Shown here one piece after another: positions 24,388 through 32,282 of a stretch of 44,301 nucleotides of DNA. The first letter of the stretch is position 1, and the number at the start of each line of letters is the position of its first letter. Source of the stretch: Megasphaera cerevisiae DSM 20462. Lineage in GTDB: Bacteria > Bacillota > Negativicutes > Veillonellales > Megasphaeraceae. The position numbers and the translations under genes are program-made. A model generated the notes under the pieces. The model ran no database searches and was not told the origin of the DNA. It worked only from the letters and a program-made list of their open reading frames with translations. The DNA is taken from assembly GCF_001045675.1 (NCBI RefSeq), contig NZ_LEKT01000024.1:1-44301 (forward strand), in the 5' to 3' direction.

Positions 24388-24660
24388 ATGGTAAATACAA
24401 ATTTGAATATCCGGACGGATAAGGAAGTCAAAAATCAGGCTGAGAAAATATTCAATGCTCTGGGAATGAATATGACGACGGCGGTAAACATATTCTTAAA
24501 AACAACGATACGAGAAAATGGCATTCCCTTCCGTCTCACTCTTGACGTTCCTAATGCAACAACTAGATCTGCCATTGAAGAAGGCAAACGAATCGCCATT
24601 GATAAAAAAGTAAAAGGGTATACCAATATGACAGATTTGCGTGTGGCCCTTGAAAAATGA
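24388..24660 (+). CDS. RelB/DinJ family antitoxin
   Basis: A 90-residue antitoxin. The N-terminal ribbon-helix-helix (NLNIRTDKEVKNQAEKIFNALGMNMTTAVNIFL) is typical of RelB/DinJ and would bind the operon's own promoter. The C-terminal tail, which wraps the toxin, follows. I chose the ATG at 24388, with GGAGG nine bases upstream. The stop overlaps the toxin ATG by four bases. This AT-rich pair is inserted between copies 1 and 2 of the cassette repeat and looks acquired. Confidence 0.9.
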   Translation: MVNTNLNIRTDKEVKNQAEKIFNALGMNMTTAVNIFLKTTIRENGIPFRLTLDVPNATTRSAIEEGKRIAIDKKVKGYTNMTDLRVALEK

Positions 24661-24932
24661 AGTACGAAGTAAAATTCACCACTCAATTTAAGAAAGATTT
24701 GAAATTGGCAAAGAAGCAGAACAAAGATATAGATGTGCTGTTCTCTGTCATTGAGCAATTGGCCCAAGGAAAACAATTGGATGAAAAATATAGAGACCAT
24801 GATTTAGGTGGAACATACAAAGGTTGCCGGGAATGCCATATTGATCCAGATTGGCTTCTCGTTTATGAAACCAAAGATGATGTACTTGTTCTTCTGCTAT
24901 ATCGTTTGGGCAGCCATTCCCAATTATTTTAG
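24657..24932 (+). CDS. YafQ/RelE family mRNA interferase toxin
   Basis: A 91-residue RelE-superfamily toxin of the YafQ branch that cuts mRNA in the ribosome. It has KFTTQFKKDLKLAKK at the N-terminus, CRECHIDPDWLLVYE in the middle and YRLGSHSQLF at the end. His87 in GSHSQLF is the position of the catalytic histidine of YafQ. It is intact and coupled to the antitoxin, so it is probably active. Confidence 0.9.
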   Translation: MKYEVKFTTQFKKDLKLAKKQNKDIDVLFSVIEQLAQGKQLDEKYRDHDLGGTYKGCRECHIDPDWLLVYETKDDVLVLLLYRLGSHSQLF

Positions 24933-24937
24933 CAGCA

Positions 24938-25056
24938 TGAGTAATATCGCGGACGCATGTACCTGCTTAACGTGTGATATACTAATAGCCTAAAAGTGTA
25001 AGAGAAGCCTTCGAGGGAGCAATCCTTTGAAGGCTTTTGCTATGTCTGGAGATGAG
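24938..25056 (+). repeat. Promoter/hairpin cassette, copy 2
   Basis: Same layout as copy 1: ATCGCGGACGCAT, then ATATACTAATAG, then GCCTTCGAGGGAGCAATCC and GAAGGCTTTTGCTATG. It is more like copy 1 in the hairpin and more like copy 3 in the tail (TCTGGAGATGAG). It lies just after the toxin stop. Confidence 0.75.
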
Positions 25057-25089
25057 AACCTTGCCTTGCTTTTATTTGGGAAGGCCTGA
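25054..25089 (+). pseudogene. Vestige of a second sigma-like gene C-terminus
   Basis: Reading GAG AAC CTT ... gives ENLALLLFGKA and a stop. This parallels the last residues of the real regulator (AKFAILLFGKT, stop 24206), and in both cases the cassette begins at the stop. It implies that a homologous regulator end plus cassette was joined here by recombination. Confidence 0.55.
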
Positions 25090-25206
25090 TGTCCAAAATC
25101 GCGGACGCATTTGTCTGCTTTACATGGTATACTAATAGCATGAAAGAATGTGAAAAGCCTTCGTGGGAGCAATCCCTTGAAGGCTTTTGCTATGTCTGGA
25201 GATGAG
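25088..25206 (+). repeat. Promoter/hairpin cassette, copy 3
   Basis: It starts with GATGTCCAAAATCGCGGACGC as in copy 1, has GGTATACTAATAGCATGAAAG, and has the hairpin AAAAGCCTTCGTGGG ... GAAGGCTTTT. This copy directly precedes the HNH gene and is probably the one that drives the packaging genes. Confidence 0.75.
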
Positions 25207-25591
25207 TGCTTTGCCTTGGAAACCCAAAAAGCCGTGCGCCTACCCCGGCTGCAGGGAGCTGACCGTGAACCGGTACTGCGAGCAGCATCAAAAATTAATG
25301 GACAAACGTTATGACACGTACGAGCGCAGTACCGTCAGCAAGAAACGATACGGCAGAGCATGGAAACGCATCCGGGACCGCTACATTGGAAAGCATCCCT
25401 TGTGCGAGATGTGCCTGAAGAACCACAAAACCACACCGGCAACGGAGGTGCACCATATCCGTCCCCTCTCCCGCGGCGGCACTCACGACGAGGATAACCT
25501 TATGGCGCTGTGCAAGCCGTGCCACTCGAAGATAACCGCCGAGATGGACGACCGCTGGCATCATGCCAAAAAGGAATACCGCTACGAGTGA
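25202..25591 (+). CDS. HNH endonuclease (phage packaging-associated)
   Basis: A 129-residue protein. The N-terminal zinc site (CAYPGCRELTVNRYCEQH) is followed by YGRAWKRIRDRYIGKHPLCEMC and the HNH motif EVHHIRPLSRGGTHDEDNLMALCKPCH. HNH proteins next to terminase assist DNA cutting during packaging in HK97-like phages. The start at 25202 (MSALPWKPKK) fits the family; an in-frame TTG lies 15 bases upstream and has a better ribosome-site spacing. Confidence 0.88.
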   Translation: MSALPWKPKKPCAYPGCRELTVNRYCEQHQKLMDKRYDTYERSTVSKKRYGRAWKRIRDRYIGKHPLCEMCLKNHKTTPATEVHHIRPLSRGGTHDEDNLMALCKPCHSKITAEMDDRWHHAKKEYRYE

Positions 25592-25720
25592 CTACGTTCC
25601 TCCAGGAGGGGCGGTCAAAATCGCTGGCGCGCCCAAATGCTAGACCGGTGCTGGGGTCACACGCACAAAAATTGCGGTTCAAACGGGGGATTTACCGCAT
25701 GGGAAAGGAGTTGAACAGCC
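25592..25720. other. Gap between HNH and terS; candidate cos region
   Basis: 129 bases without a gene, GC-rich, with GGGGCGGTCAAAATCGCTGG and CCGGTGCTGGGGTCAC blocks. In HK97-like phages with this gene order the packaging site usually lies here. No cleavage symmetry could be established by eye. Confidence 0.3.
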
Positions 25721-26287
25721 ATGGCCAAGGACGGAACTAATCGCGGTGGCAGACGAATCCGCGCCGGAGATAAGCCGGAGGCGCTGGCAGATAAAATCGA
25801 CAAGGGAAAAGCAGCCACCATTATCGACCTGCCGACGCCTGCCTTAGAAGGTGCCGAGTTAAACGATGCCGCAGATCTCACCGGCGAGGATATGCCGAAT
25901 CCCAGTGACTATTTGTCGGCCCGGCAGCGGGACGGCAAGCCGCTCGGTGCAGATGACCTGTTTCGCCAGACCTGGCAATGGCTGAAGGACCGCGGCTGCG
26001 AACGGCTCGTCAATCCCCGGCTGCTGGAAGCCTATGCCCAGGCATTCGCCCGGTATATCCAGTGCGAAGAAGCCATCAGCACCTATGGACTGCTCGGCAA
26101 GCACCCCACGACCGGCGGTGCGATTACCAGTCCATTTGTGCAGATGAGCCAGTCATTCCAGAAGCAGGCGAACCTGCTCTGGTATGAGATTTTCGATATC
26201 GTCAAGCAGAACTGTACCACAGCATTTGTAGGAAGTCCGCAGGATACGATGATGGAACACCTGTTGCAGGCACGGAAAGGAAAATAA
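25721..26287 (+). CDS. Phage terminase small subunit, P27 family
   Basis: A 188-residue small terminase that recognises the packaging site. The family core runs from about residue 75 (FRQTWQWLKDRGCERLVNPRLLEAYAQAF) to SQSFQKQANLLWYEIFDIV. The N-terminus is basic (NRGGRRIRAG) and may touch DNA. AAGGAG lies 11 bases upstream of the ATG. A methyltransferase, an amidase and three small genes separate it from TerL, which is unusual. Confidence 0.88.
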   Translation: MAKDGTNRGGRRIRAGDKPEALADKIDKGKAATIIDLPTPALEGAELNDAADLTGEDMPNPSDYLSARQRDGKPLGADDLFRQTWQWLKDRGCERLVNPRLLEAYAQAFARYIQCEEAISTYGLLGKHPTTGGAITSPFVQMSQSFQKQANLLWYEIFDIVKQNCTTAFVGSPQDTMMEHLLQARKGK

Positions 26288-26289
26288 TT

Positions 26290-27519
26290 ATGGAATTGAT
26301 CAAAAAGAACATACAAGACCTTATCCCGGCAGCCTATAATCCGAGAAAGGATTTGCAGCCGGGAGATCCGGAATATGAAAAGCTGAAGCGTTCGCTGGAC
26401 GAGTTCGGCTACGTCGAGCCTGTCATTTGGAACAAGCGCACCGGCAACGTGGTCGGCGGTCACCAGCGCTTAAAGGTGCTCCAGCAGGAGGGTATTTCGG
26501 AAATCGACTGCGTCGTGATCGACATGGACACCGAAAAGGAGAAAGCCTTAAACATCGCCCTCAATAAAATCAGCGGTGACTGGGATACGGATAAATTAGC
26601 GCTGCTCATTACCGATCTGCAGGGCAGCGACTTTGATGTATCGCTTACCGGCTTTGATCCGGCAGAACTGGATGACCTGTTCAAGGACGATATAAAGGAT
26701 GGTGTGCATGATGATGACTTTGATGTGGATGCCGAACTCAAAAAGCCAGTATTCTCCAAGACAGGTGATGTGTGGCAGTTGGGAACACACCGATTGTTTT
26801 GCGGCGACAGCACCCAACCGGAAGCATACCAGCGATTACTGCAGGGAGCACCGGTCAATCTGGTGGTCACTGACCCGCCGTACAACGTCAACTACGAAGG
26901 CCGAGCGGGAAAAATCAAGAACGACCATCTGCAGAACGACAAATTCTATGAGTTCCTGCTCGCCGCTTTTACCTGCATGCACACCGTCATGGCAGACGAT
27001 GCCAGCATCTATGTATTCCACGCCGACACCGAAGGACTTAACTTCAGAAAAGCCTTCTCGGATGCCGGTTTTTATTTATCCGGTTGCTGCATCTGGAAGA
27101 AACAGTCGTTGGTGCTGGGACGTTCGCCTTACCAGTGGCAACATGAACCAGTGCTGTACGGCTGGAAGAAGAAAGGAAAGCATGAATGGTACACCGGACG
27201 GAAGGAATCCACTATCTGGGAGTTTGATAAACCGAAGAAGAATACGGACCATCCCACCATGAAGCCGATACCGCTTTTAGCCTATCCCCTCCTAAATTCC
27301 AGCATGACCGGCTGCACTGTGCTGGATCCGTTCGGCGGCAGCGGTTCGACGCTGCTGGCCTGTGAGCAAACGAAGCGACGCTGCTACATGGTGGAGCTGG
27401 ATGAAAAGTTCTGTGATGTCATTGTGAAACGGTATATCGAACAGGTCGGCTCGAGCGAACAGGTAACCGTGACACGGAATGGAAAAACGTATACCTATAC
27501 TGAAGTGGAGGCAACATGA
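26290..27519 (+). CDS. ParB-like domain fused to DNA methyltransferase
   Basis: 409 residues. The N-terminal ParB/Srx-like domain (about 1-100) has GGHQR (56-60). The C-terminal methyltransferase is of the beta arrangement, with the catalytic DPPY (195-198) first and the SAM motif DPFGGSG (346-352) last. Phages use such enzymes to modify their own DNA against restriction. Target base (N6-A or N4-C) is not certain; DPPY favours adenine. It starts two bases after terS and overlaps the amidase. Confidence 0.9.
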   Translation: MELIKKNIQDLIPAAYNPRKDLQPGDPEYEKLKRSLDEFGYVEPVIWNKRTGNVVGGHQRLKVLQQEGISEIDCVVIDMDTEKEKALNIALNKISGDWDTDKLALLITDLQGSDFDVSLTGFDPAELDDLFKDDIKDGVHDDDFDVDAELKKPVFSKTGDVWQLGTHRLFCGDSTQPEAYQRLLQGAPVNLVVTDPPYNVNYEGRAGKIKNDHLQNDKFYEFLLAAFTCMHTVMADDASIYVFHADTEGLNFRKAFSDAGFYLSGCCIWKKQSLVLGRSPYQWQHEPVLYGWKKKGKHEWYTGRKESTIWEFDKPKKNTDHPTMKPIPLLAYPLLNSSMTGCTVLDPFGGSGSTLLACEQTKRRCYMVELDEKFCDVIVKRYIEQVGSSEQVTVTRNGKTYTYTEVEAT

Positions 27520-28064
27520 TGCGTGTATTTATCAACCCCGGGCATGACCGGGAACGGGACAGCGGTGCAGTAAACCCAAACACCGGACTGCGGGAATGTG
27601 ATGTGGCGGCTGCAATCGGCAGCCTCGTCAAAACATATCTGGAAACGGCAGGCTGTGAGGTGCAGCTCCTGCAAAGCGATAATCTGGCAGGAGAAACACC
27701 GGATCTGCCTTGCGTGGTGGATACGGCAAATGCATGGTCTGCTGATGTATTCGTCAGTTTGCACTGCAACTCCGACAGCGGCTACGCCCGCGGTACAGAA
27801 ACGCTTATCTATGCCAACGATAGCGGTCTATCTCCGCAACTTGCCGCCTGCATCCAGTCGCAGATCGTGCAGAGTCTCGGCACGGTGGATCGTGGCCTGA
27901 AGGAGCGGCCCAATCTCATCGTGCTGAAAGATACCACAATGCCCGCCGTTCTGGTGGAAACAGCTTTTATTGATAATGACAATGATGCCGCGCTGCTTAC
28001 GAATAACGCGGATGATTTCGCCCGGGCCATTGCCCGCGGCATAACAGATTTTGAAGGGAGATAG
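27516..28064 (+). CDS. N-acetylmuramoyl-L-alanine amidase (Amidase_3)
   Basis: A 182-residue zinc amidase that cleaves the bond between MurNAc and the stem peptide. It is a bare catalytic domain: zinc ligands H10 (INPGHD), E27 (LRECD) and H83 (SLHCN), and catalytic E148 (LVETAF). No signal peptide or cell-wall-binding repeats are seen, so release would need the holin encoded 7 kb downstream. The usual place for an endolysin is beside the holin at the end of the late operon; here it precedes TerL. Confidence 0.9.
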   Translation: MMRVFINPGHDRERDSGAVNPNTGLRECDVAAAIGSLVKTYLETAGCEVQLLQSDNLAGETPDLPCVVDTANAWSADVFVSLHCNSDSGYARGTETLIYANDSGLSPQLAACIQSQIVQSLGTVDRGLKERPNLIVLKDTTMPAVLVETAFIDNDNDAALLTNNADDFARAIARGITDFEGR

Positions 28065-28069
28065 AAAAA

Positions 28070-28345
28070 ATGGATATTGAAACGATTAAAAACGAACTCA
28101 AGGAACACATTCTGGACTCGGTGCAGGAGGATGTCAAGAACGCCACCATTTCCTGGCTGAATACGACGGTGCTTCCGGCAGCCAAGGAAGTGGCGGATGC
28201 CTACACAGCCGCCTTGCAGGAATCTGCCGGTAAGGAAACCGGCTGGAGCAAGTTCCGCGATCAATGCTTCCTTCCGACGCTCATTGACGGTGGCCTGTGG
28301 CTGACCGGAAAGTTGCTCGGTAAAATGGTGGTAGTACAAGAATAA
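28070..28345 (+). CDS. Small phage protein of unknown function
   Basis: 91 residues, GGGAGA just upstream of the ATG at 28070. Mostly amphipathic helix (IETIKNELKEHILDSVQEDV) with a weakly hydrophobic C-terminus (LIDGGLWLTGKLLGKMVVV). Its place after the amidase might suggest a lysis role, but there is no clear membrane helix. Not recognised. Confidence 0.55.
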   Translation: MDIETIKNELKEHILDSVQEDVKNATISWLNTTVLPAAKEVADAYTAALQESAGKETGWSKFRDQCFLPTLIDGGLWLTGKLLGKMVVVQE

Positions 28346-28371
28346 TACGTGTAATTTGTGGTATAAACCCC

Positions 28372-28400
28372 TTGCTATAGTTGCCGGTTAGAGTGATATA
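28372..28400 (+). promoter_or_regulatory. Probable promoter before the 236-residue gene
   Basis: TTGCTA (28372-28377) is followed 17 bases later by GATATA (28395-28400) in an 88-base gap. It could give separate transcription of the next genes. Weak match in the -10 box. Confidence 0.35.
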
Positions 28401-28433
28401 TGTACATGACAAAAAAGAAAGGGGTTTTCTACC

Positions 28434-29144
28434 ATGAAAATTTTGTACCATGCACAAGGAAAAACACGTAAGGAACTGGCGGATGCCATCAGCACCATTA
28501 CCGGAGCCGCCAAAGTGTATCAGGGGATTCCCAGCTACGCCTATGAAATTGATTGTTTTACAGTTGACCGCAACGGCAATCTTAATTTTGATGACATGAT
28601 TGACAAGAAGAAAATTGAGGATTTGCTCGAGAAACTCGACAGCATGGGATTCCATACCGATCCAGCCGAACCAATAGAGAAAGAACCTGACGATTCGGCG
28701 TCTAAGCAGGAGAACATAGACGATTTGGTGATTGCCATGCCGCGCTCCTTCTTCACCGATACGGCACTGGAAAACCTAAAGAAACTGATCCAGGCCAAGA
28801 GCAATCTTATGCTAAAAGTTTTTCAAATCGATGTGCTGCGGATGCAGGTAACAGAGGATAAAGTGTTATTCCCTTGGTTCACCGGCTGCCTGGATGCCGA
28901 TACGGTCAAAGCCTGCACCCATTTCATTACGGCGCTCTGCCATCTGGCAAAGAAGCAAAAACGGGTGCTGGCAACGGAGCACCCATCCACCAACGAGAAA
29001 TACGATTTCCGCTGCTTTCTGCTCCGGCTTGGTTTTATCGGCAAAGAATACAAGGACGAACGGAAGCTGCTCCTGCAGCACCTTTCCGGTTCCTCGGCCT
29101 TTAAAAACAACAGAAAGGAACATAATGATGAGATATCCGAATAA
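28434..29144 (+). CDS. Conserved phage/ICE protein ('virulence-related' family)
   Basis: 236 residues. The N-terminal module (RKELADAISTITGAAKVYQGIPSYAYEI) and the C-terminal block (VLFPWFTGCLDADTVKACTHFITALCHLAKKQKRV, FRCFLLRLGFIG, KLLLQHLSGSSAFKNN) match a family often found in Firmicute prophages and integrative elements. Database labels call it virulence-related without firm evidence. The molecular role is unknown. GAAAGGGG lies upstream of the ATG. Confidence 0.75.
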   Translation: MKILYHAQGKTRKELADAISTITGAAKVYQGIPSYAYEIDCFTVDRNGNLNFDDMIDKKKIEDLLEKLDSMGFHTDPAEPIEKEPDDSASKQENIDDLVIAMPRSFFTDTALENLKKLIQAKSNLMLKVFQIDVLRMQVTEDKVLFPWFTGCLDADTVKACTHFITALCHLAKKQKRVLATEHPSTNEKYDFRCFLLRLGFIGKEYKDERKLLLQHLSGSSAFKNNRKEHNDEISE

Positions 29145-29355
29145 GGAACGGCTGGAATACCTGCGCGGTGCATATCCTGCCGGAACGCGGATTGTACTGG
29201 CGCAAATGGACGATTCCCAGGCTCCGCCGATCGGTACGAAGGGAACGGTTGCCGGTGTGGATGACACCGGCAGCCTGCTGGTGCATTGGGACAACGGCAG
29301 CACGTTGAACGTATTGTACGGCATAGACCGCTGCCTTATAATCAGAAAGAAATAA
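29125..29355 (+). CDS. DUF4314 family protein
   Basis: 76 residues, starting inside the end of the previous gene with AAAGGA upstream. The stretch GTRIVLAQMDDSQAPPIGTKGTV and LLVHWDNGSTLNVLYGIDRC is the DUF4314 core, a small SH3-like barrel of unknown function common in phages and conjugative elements. Confidence 0.8.
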   Translation: MMRYPNKERLEYLRGAYPAGTRIVLAQMDDSQAPPIGTKGTVAGVDDTGSLLVHWDNGSTLNVLYGIDRCLIIRKK

Positions 29356-29377
29356 TCACACATATCATATGTATATC

Positions 29378-29405
29378 AAGACTGCCCACTTCGGCGGTCT
29401 TTTTT
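29378..29405 (+). terminator. Intrinsic terminator before terL
   Basis: A 9-bp stem (AAGACTGCC / GGCGGTCTT) with a 6-base loop and a T-run. It separates the accessory genes from the TerL operon, though the TerL ribosome site follows closely. Confidence 0.6.
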
Positions 29406-29430
29406 GTTGCCGCAAAGGAGGTGACGCTGC

Positions 29431-31032
29431 TTGCGGAAGTTGAAACGCTATCGATCTACGAAGTTCAGGGCCAAAGATTCCAAATACAACAAGACCATGG
29501 CGGACTATGCCGTGTCCTTTATCGAATGCCTCTGCCATACCAAGGGCACCTGGGCCGGTAAACCGTTTGAACTGATCGACTGGCAGGAGCAGATCATCCG
29601 TGATGTGTTCGGCATCTTAAAGCCGAACGGCTATCGGCAGTTCAATACCGCCTACATCGAGATTCCCAAGAAGCAGGGCAAGTCGGAACTGGCGGCAGCG
29701 GTAGCACTCCTCTTATGCTGCGGCGACGGAGAACAGCGCGCCGAAGTGTATGGCTGCGCTGCCGACCGCCAGCAGGCATCCATTGTCTTTGAAGTAGCGG
29801 CGGATATGGTGCGGATGTGTCCGGCCTTATCCAAACGGGTGAAACTCTTGGCTTCGCAGAAGCGAATCATTTACCTGCCCACGCACAGCTTTTATCAGGT
29901 ACTATCTGCCGATGCCTACAGCAAGCACGGTTTTAACGTAAGCGGTGTGATCTTCGATGAGCTGCACACGCAGCCGAACCGGAAGTTGTTTGATGTCATG
30001 ACCAAAGGTTCCGGCGATGCCCGAACGCAGCCGTTGTACTTTCTCATTACCACAGCCGGGACGGATACCCATTCCATCTGCTATGAAACCCACCAAAAGG
30101 CACTGGATATTATCGCAGGCCGTAAGATTGATGCCACCTTCTATCCTGTGATATACGGTGCCAAGGATACGGACGACTGGACGGATGTCAAAGTGTGGAA
30201 GAAGGCCAATCCCTCGCTCGGCATTACGGTCGGCATGGACAAGGTCAAGGCGGCCTGCGAATCCGCCAGACAGAATCCTGCCGAGGAGAACGCCTTCCGG
30301 CAGCTTCGTTTGAACCAATGGGTCAAGCAGGCGATCCGCTGGATGCCGATGGACAAATGGGACGCTTGCGCGTTTCCTGTACAGCCGGATGAACTGAAAG
30401 GCCGTGTTTGTTACGGCGGGTTGGACTTATCCTCAACCACGGATATTACGGCCTTCGTACTGGCATTTCCGCCGCAGGATGAAGCAGACAACTATGTCGT
30501 GCTTCCCTACTTCTGGATACCGGAAGAAAACGTGTCCCTTCGCGTCCGGCGGGACCATGTCCCCTATGACGTATGGCAGAAACAGGGATTCCTGCACACA
30601 ACGGAAGGAAACGTCGTCCACTACGGCTACATCGAAAAGTTTATCGAAACGATGGGCGAACAGTACAACATCCGCGAGATCGCCTTCGACCGCTGGGGCG
30701 CGGTACAGATGGTGCAGAATCTCGAGGGCATGGGATTTACCGTCGTACCGTTCGGACAGGGGTTCAAAGATATGAGTCCGCCCACCAAGGAACTGATGAA
30801 GCTGACACTGGAAAAGAAGATCGCCCATGGCGGCCATCCGGTACTGCGCTGGATGATGGACAATATCTTCATCAAATCCGATCCGGCAGGCAATATCAAG
30901 CCGGACAAGGAGAAATCCACCGAAAAGATCGACGGTGTCGTAGCTACGGTTATGGCACTCGATCGTGCCATCCGCTGCGGCAATGACAACAGTGAAAGCG
31001 TATATGACCAAAGGGGGTTATTGATTTTATGA
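29431..31032 (+). CDS. Phage terminase large subunit
   Basis: A 533-residue packaging motor of the Terminase_1 family. The ATPase has a Walker A-like IEIPKKQGKSE (76-86) and Walker B VIFDE (173-177). The C-terminal nuclease starts near GGLDLSSTTDITAFVL with an active-site aspartate and ends with KIDGVVATVMALDRA. The start is a TTG at 29431 with AGGAGG nine bases upstream. It overlaps the portal gene by four bases. Complete by length. Confidence 0.93.
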   Translation: MRKLKRYRSTKFRAKDSKYNKTMADYAVSFIECLCHTKGTWAGKPFELIDWQEQIIRDVFGILKPNGYRQFNTAYIEIPKKQGKSELAAAVALLLCCGDGEQRAEVYGCAADRQQASIVFEVAADMVRMCPALSKRVKLLASQKRIIYLPTHSFYQVLSADAYSKHGFNVSGVIFDELHTQPNRKLFDVMTKGSGDARTQPLYFLITTAGTDTHSICYETHQKALDIIAGRKIDATFYPVIYGAKDTDDWTDVKVWKKANPSLGITVGMDKVKAACESARQNPAEENAFRQLRLNQWVKQAIRWMPMDKWDACAFPVQPDELKGRVCYGGLDLSSTTDITAFVLAFPPQDEADNYVVLPYFWIPEENVSLRVRRDHVPYDVWQKQGFLHTTEGNVVHYGYIEKFIETMGEQYNIREIAFDRWGAVQMVQNLEGMGFTVVPFGQGFKDMSPPTKELMKLTLEKKIAHGGHPVLRWMMDNIFIKSDPAGNIKPDKEKSTEKIDGVVATVMALDRAIRCGNDNSESVYDQRGLLIL

Positions 31033-32282
31033 GTATATTCCAACGTATATGGGGAAAAAAGTCACGCGACAAGCCGAAGAACTACCTGTCTACGGCCTTT
31101 ACGTTCCTGTTCGGCCCGACCTCCTCCGGAAATGTGGTGACGGAACGGACAGCTATGCAGACAACAGCAGTTTATGCCTGCGTCCGGGTGTTGTCAGAGG
31201 CTATCGCCGGACTGCCGCTTAATCTATACCGTTATACACCGGATGGCGGCAAGGAAAAGACCATCAATCATCCGCTGTATAGGTTGCTTCATGATGCCCC
31301 CAATCCGGAGATGACGAGCTTTATCTTCCGGGAAACGCTCATGAGTCATCTTCTCTTGTGGGGCAATGCCTACGCACAGATTATCCGGAACGGTACCGGG
31401 CAGCCGATTGCATTGTACCCGCTGCTTCCCAGCAAGATGGATGTCAGCCGGGCTGCCAACGGTCAGCTTATCTACACCTACTCCAAGGACTCGGACGAGT
31501 TCGGTGCAGATAACCGCTGCCAGCAGATTGTCTTATCGCAGGACGAAGTGCTGCATGTTCCGGGACTTGGGTTTGACGGACTCATCGGCTACAGTCCGAT
31601 TGCTATGGCCAAGAATGCCATCGGCATATCGCTGGCAGCCGAGCAGTACGGTGCGTTATTCTTTGCCAATGGTGCTACACCGGGCGGTATCTTGGAGCAT
31701 CCGGGCATCGTGAAGGATCCGGTCAAGCTGCGGGAAAGCTGGCATGCCCAATTTTCCGGCACGAACCGACACAATGTGGCTGTGTTGGAGGAAGGCATGA
31801 CCTTCCAGCAGTTATCCATCCCGCCGGATCAGGCGCAGTTCCTCGAAACGCGGAAGTTCCAGATCGACGAAATCGCCCGTATCTTCCGGGTGCCGCCGCA
31901 TATGGTCGGGGATCTGGAAAAGTCCACCTTCTCCAATATCGAGCAGCAGTCGCTGGAATTTGTCAAATATACCTTGAATCCCTGGTGCGTCCGTTGGGAA
32001 CAGGCCATGAACCAGCAGTTGGTACTGCCGTCGGAGCGCTCGCAGGTCTTTACGAAGTTTAATGTGGACGGTCTGCTGCGCGGTGACTACCAGAGCCGCA
32101 TGAACGGGTATGCCATCGGCAGGCAGAACGGCTGGCTCTCCGCCAACGACATCCGGGAGCTTGAGGATATGAACCGCATCCCCACCGAGCAAGGCGGCGA
32201 TACGTATCTGGTCAACGGCAATATGCTGCCGCTGGACAAGGCAGGACAATTTTATACCGAAAGCGAGGGAAAAACCCCATGA
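31029..32282 (+). CDS. Phage portal protein (HK97 type)
   Basis: A 417-residue portal forming the DNA entry ring of the capsid. Family features are MQTTAVYACVRVLSEAIAGLPL near the N-terminus, MTSFIFRETLMSHLLLWGNAYA, a conserved FANGATPGGIL and RIFRVPPHMVGDLEKSTFSNIEQQ in the clip/stem region. Overlaps of four bases with terL and the protease show one operon. Confidence 0.95.
   Translation: MSIFQRIWGKKSRDKPKNYLSTAFTFLFGPTSSGNVVTERTAMQTTAVYACVRVLSEAIAGLPLNLYRYTPDGGKEKTINHPLYRLLHDAPNPEMTSFIFRETLMSHLLLWGNAYAQIIRNGTGQPIALYPLLPSKMDVSRAANGQLIYTYSKDSDEFGADNRCQQIVLSQDEVLHVPGLGFDGLIGYSPIAMAKNAIGISLAAEQYGALFFANGATPGGILEHPGIVKDPVKLRESWHAQFSGTNRHNVAVLEEGMTFQQLSIPPDQAQFLETRKFQIDEIARIFRVPPHMVGDLEKSTFSNIEQQSLEFVKYTLNPWCVRWEQAMNQQLVLPSERSQVFTKFNVDGLLRGDYQSRMNGYAIGRQNGWLSANDIRELEDMNRIPTEQGGDTYLVNGNMLPLDKAGQFYTESEGKTP

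Noticed and set aside
24205-25206. CRISPR-like repeats
   Set aside because: Only three long, diverged copies separated by genes or long sequence; no short regular repeats or spacers.
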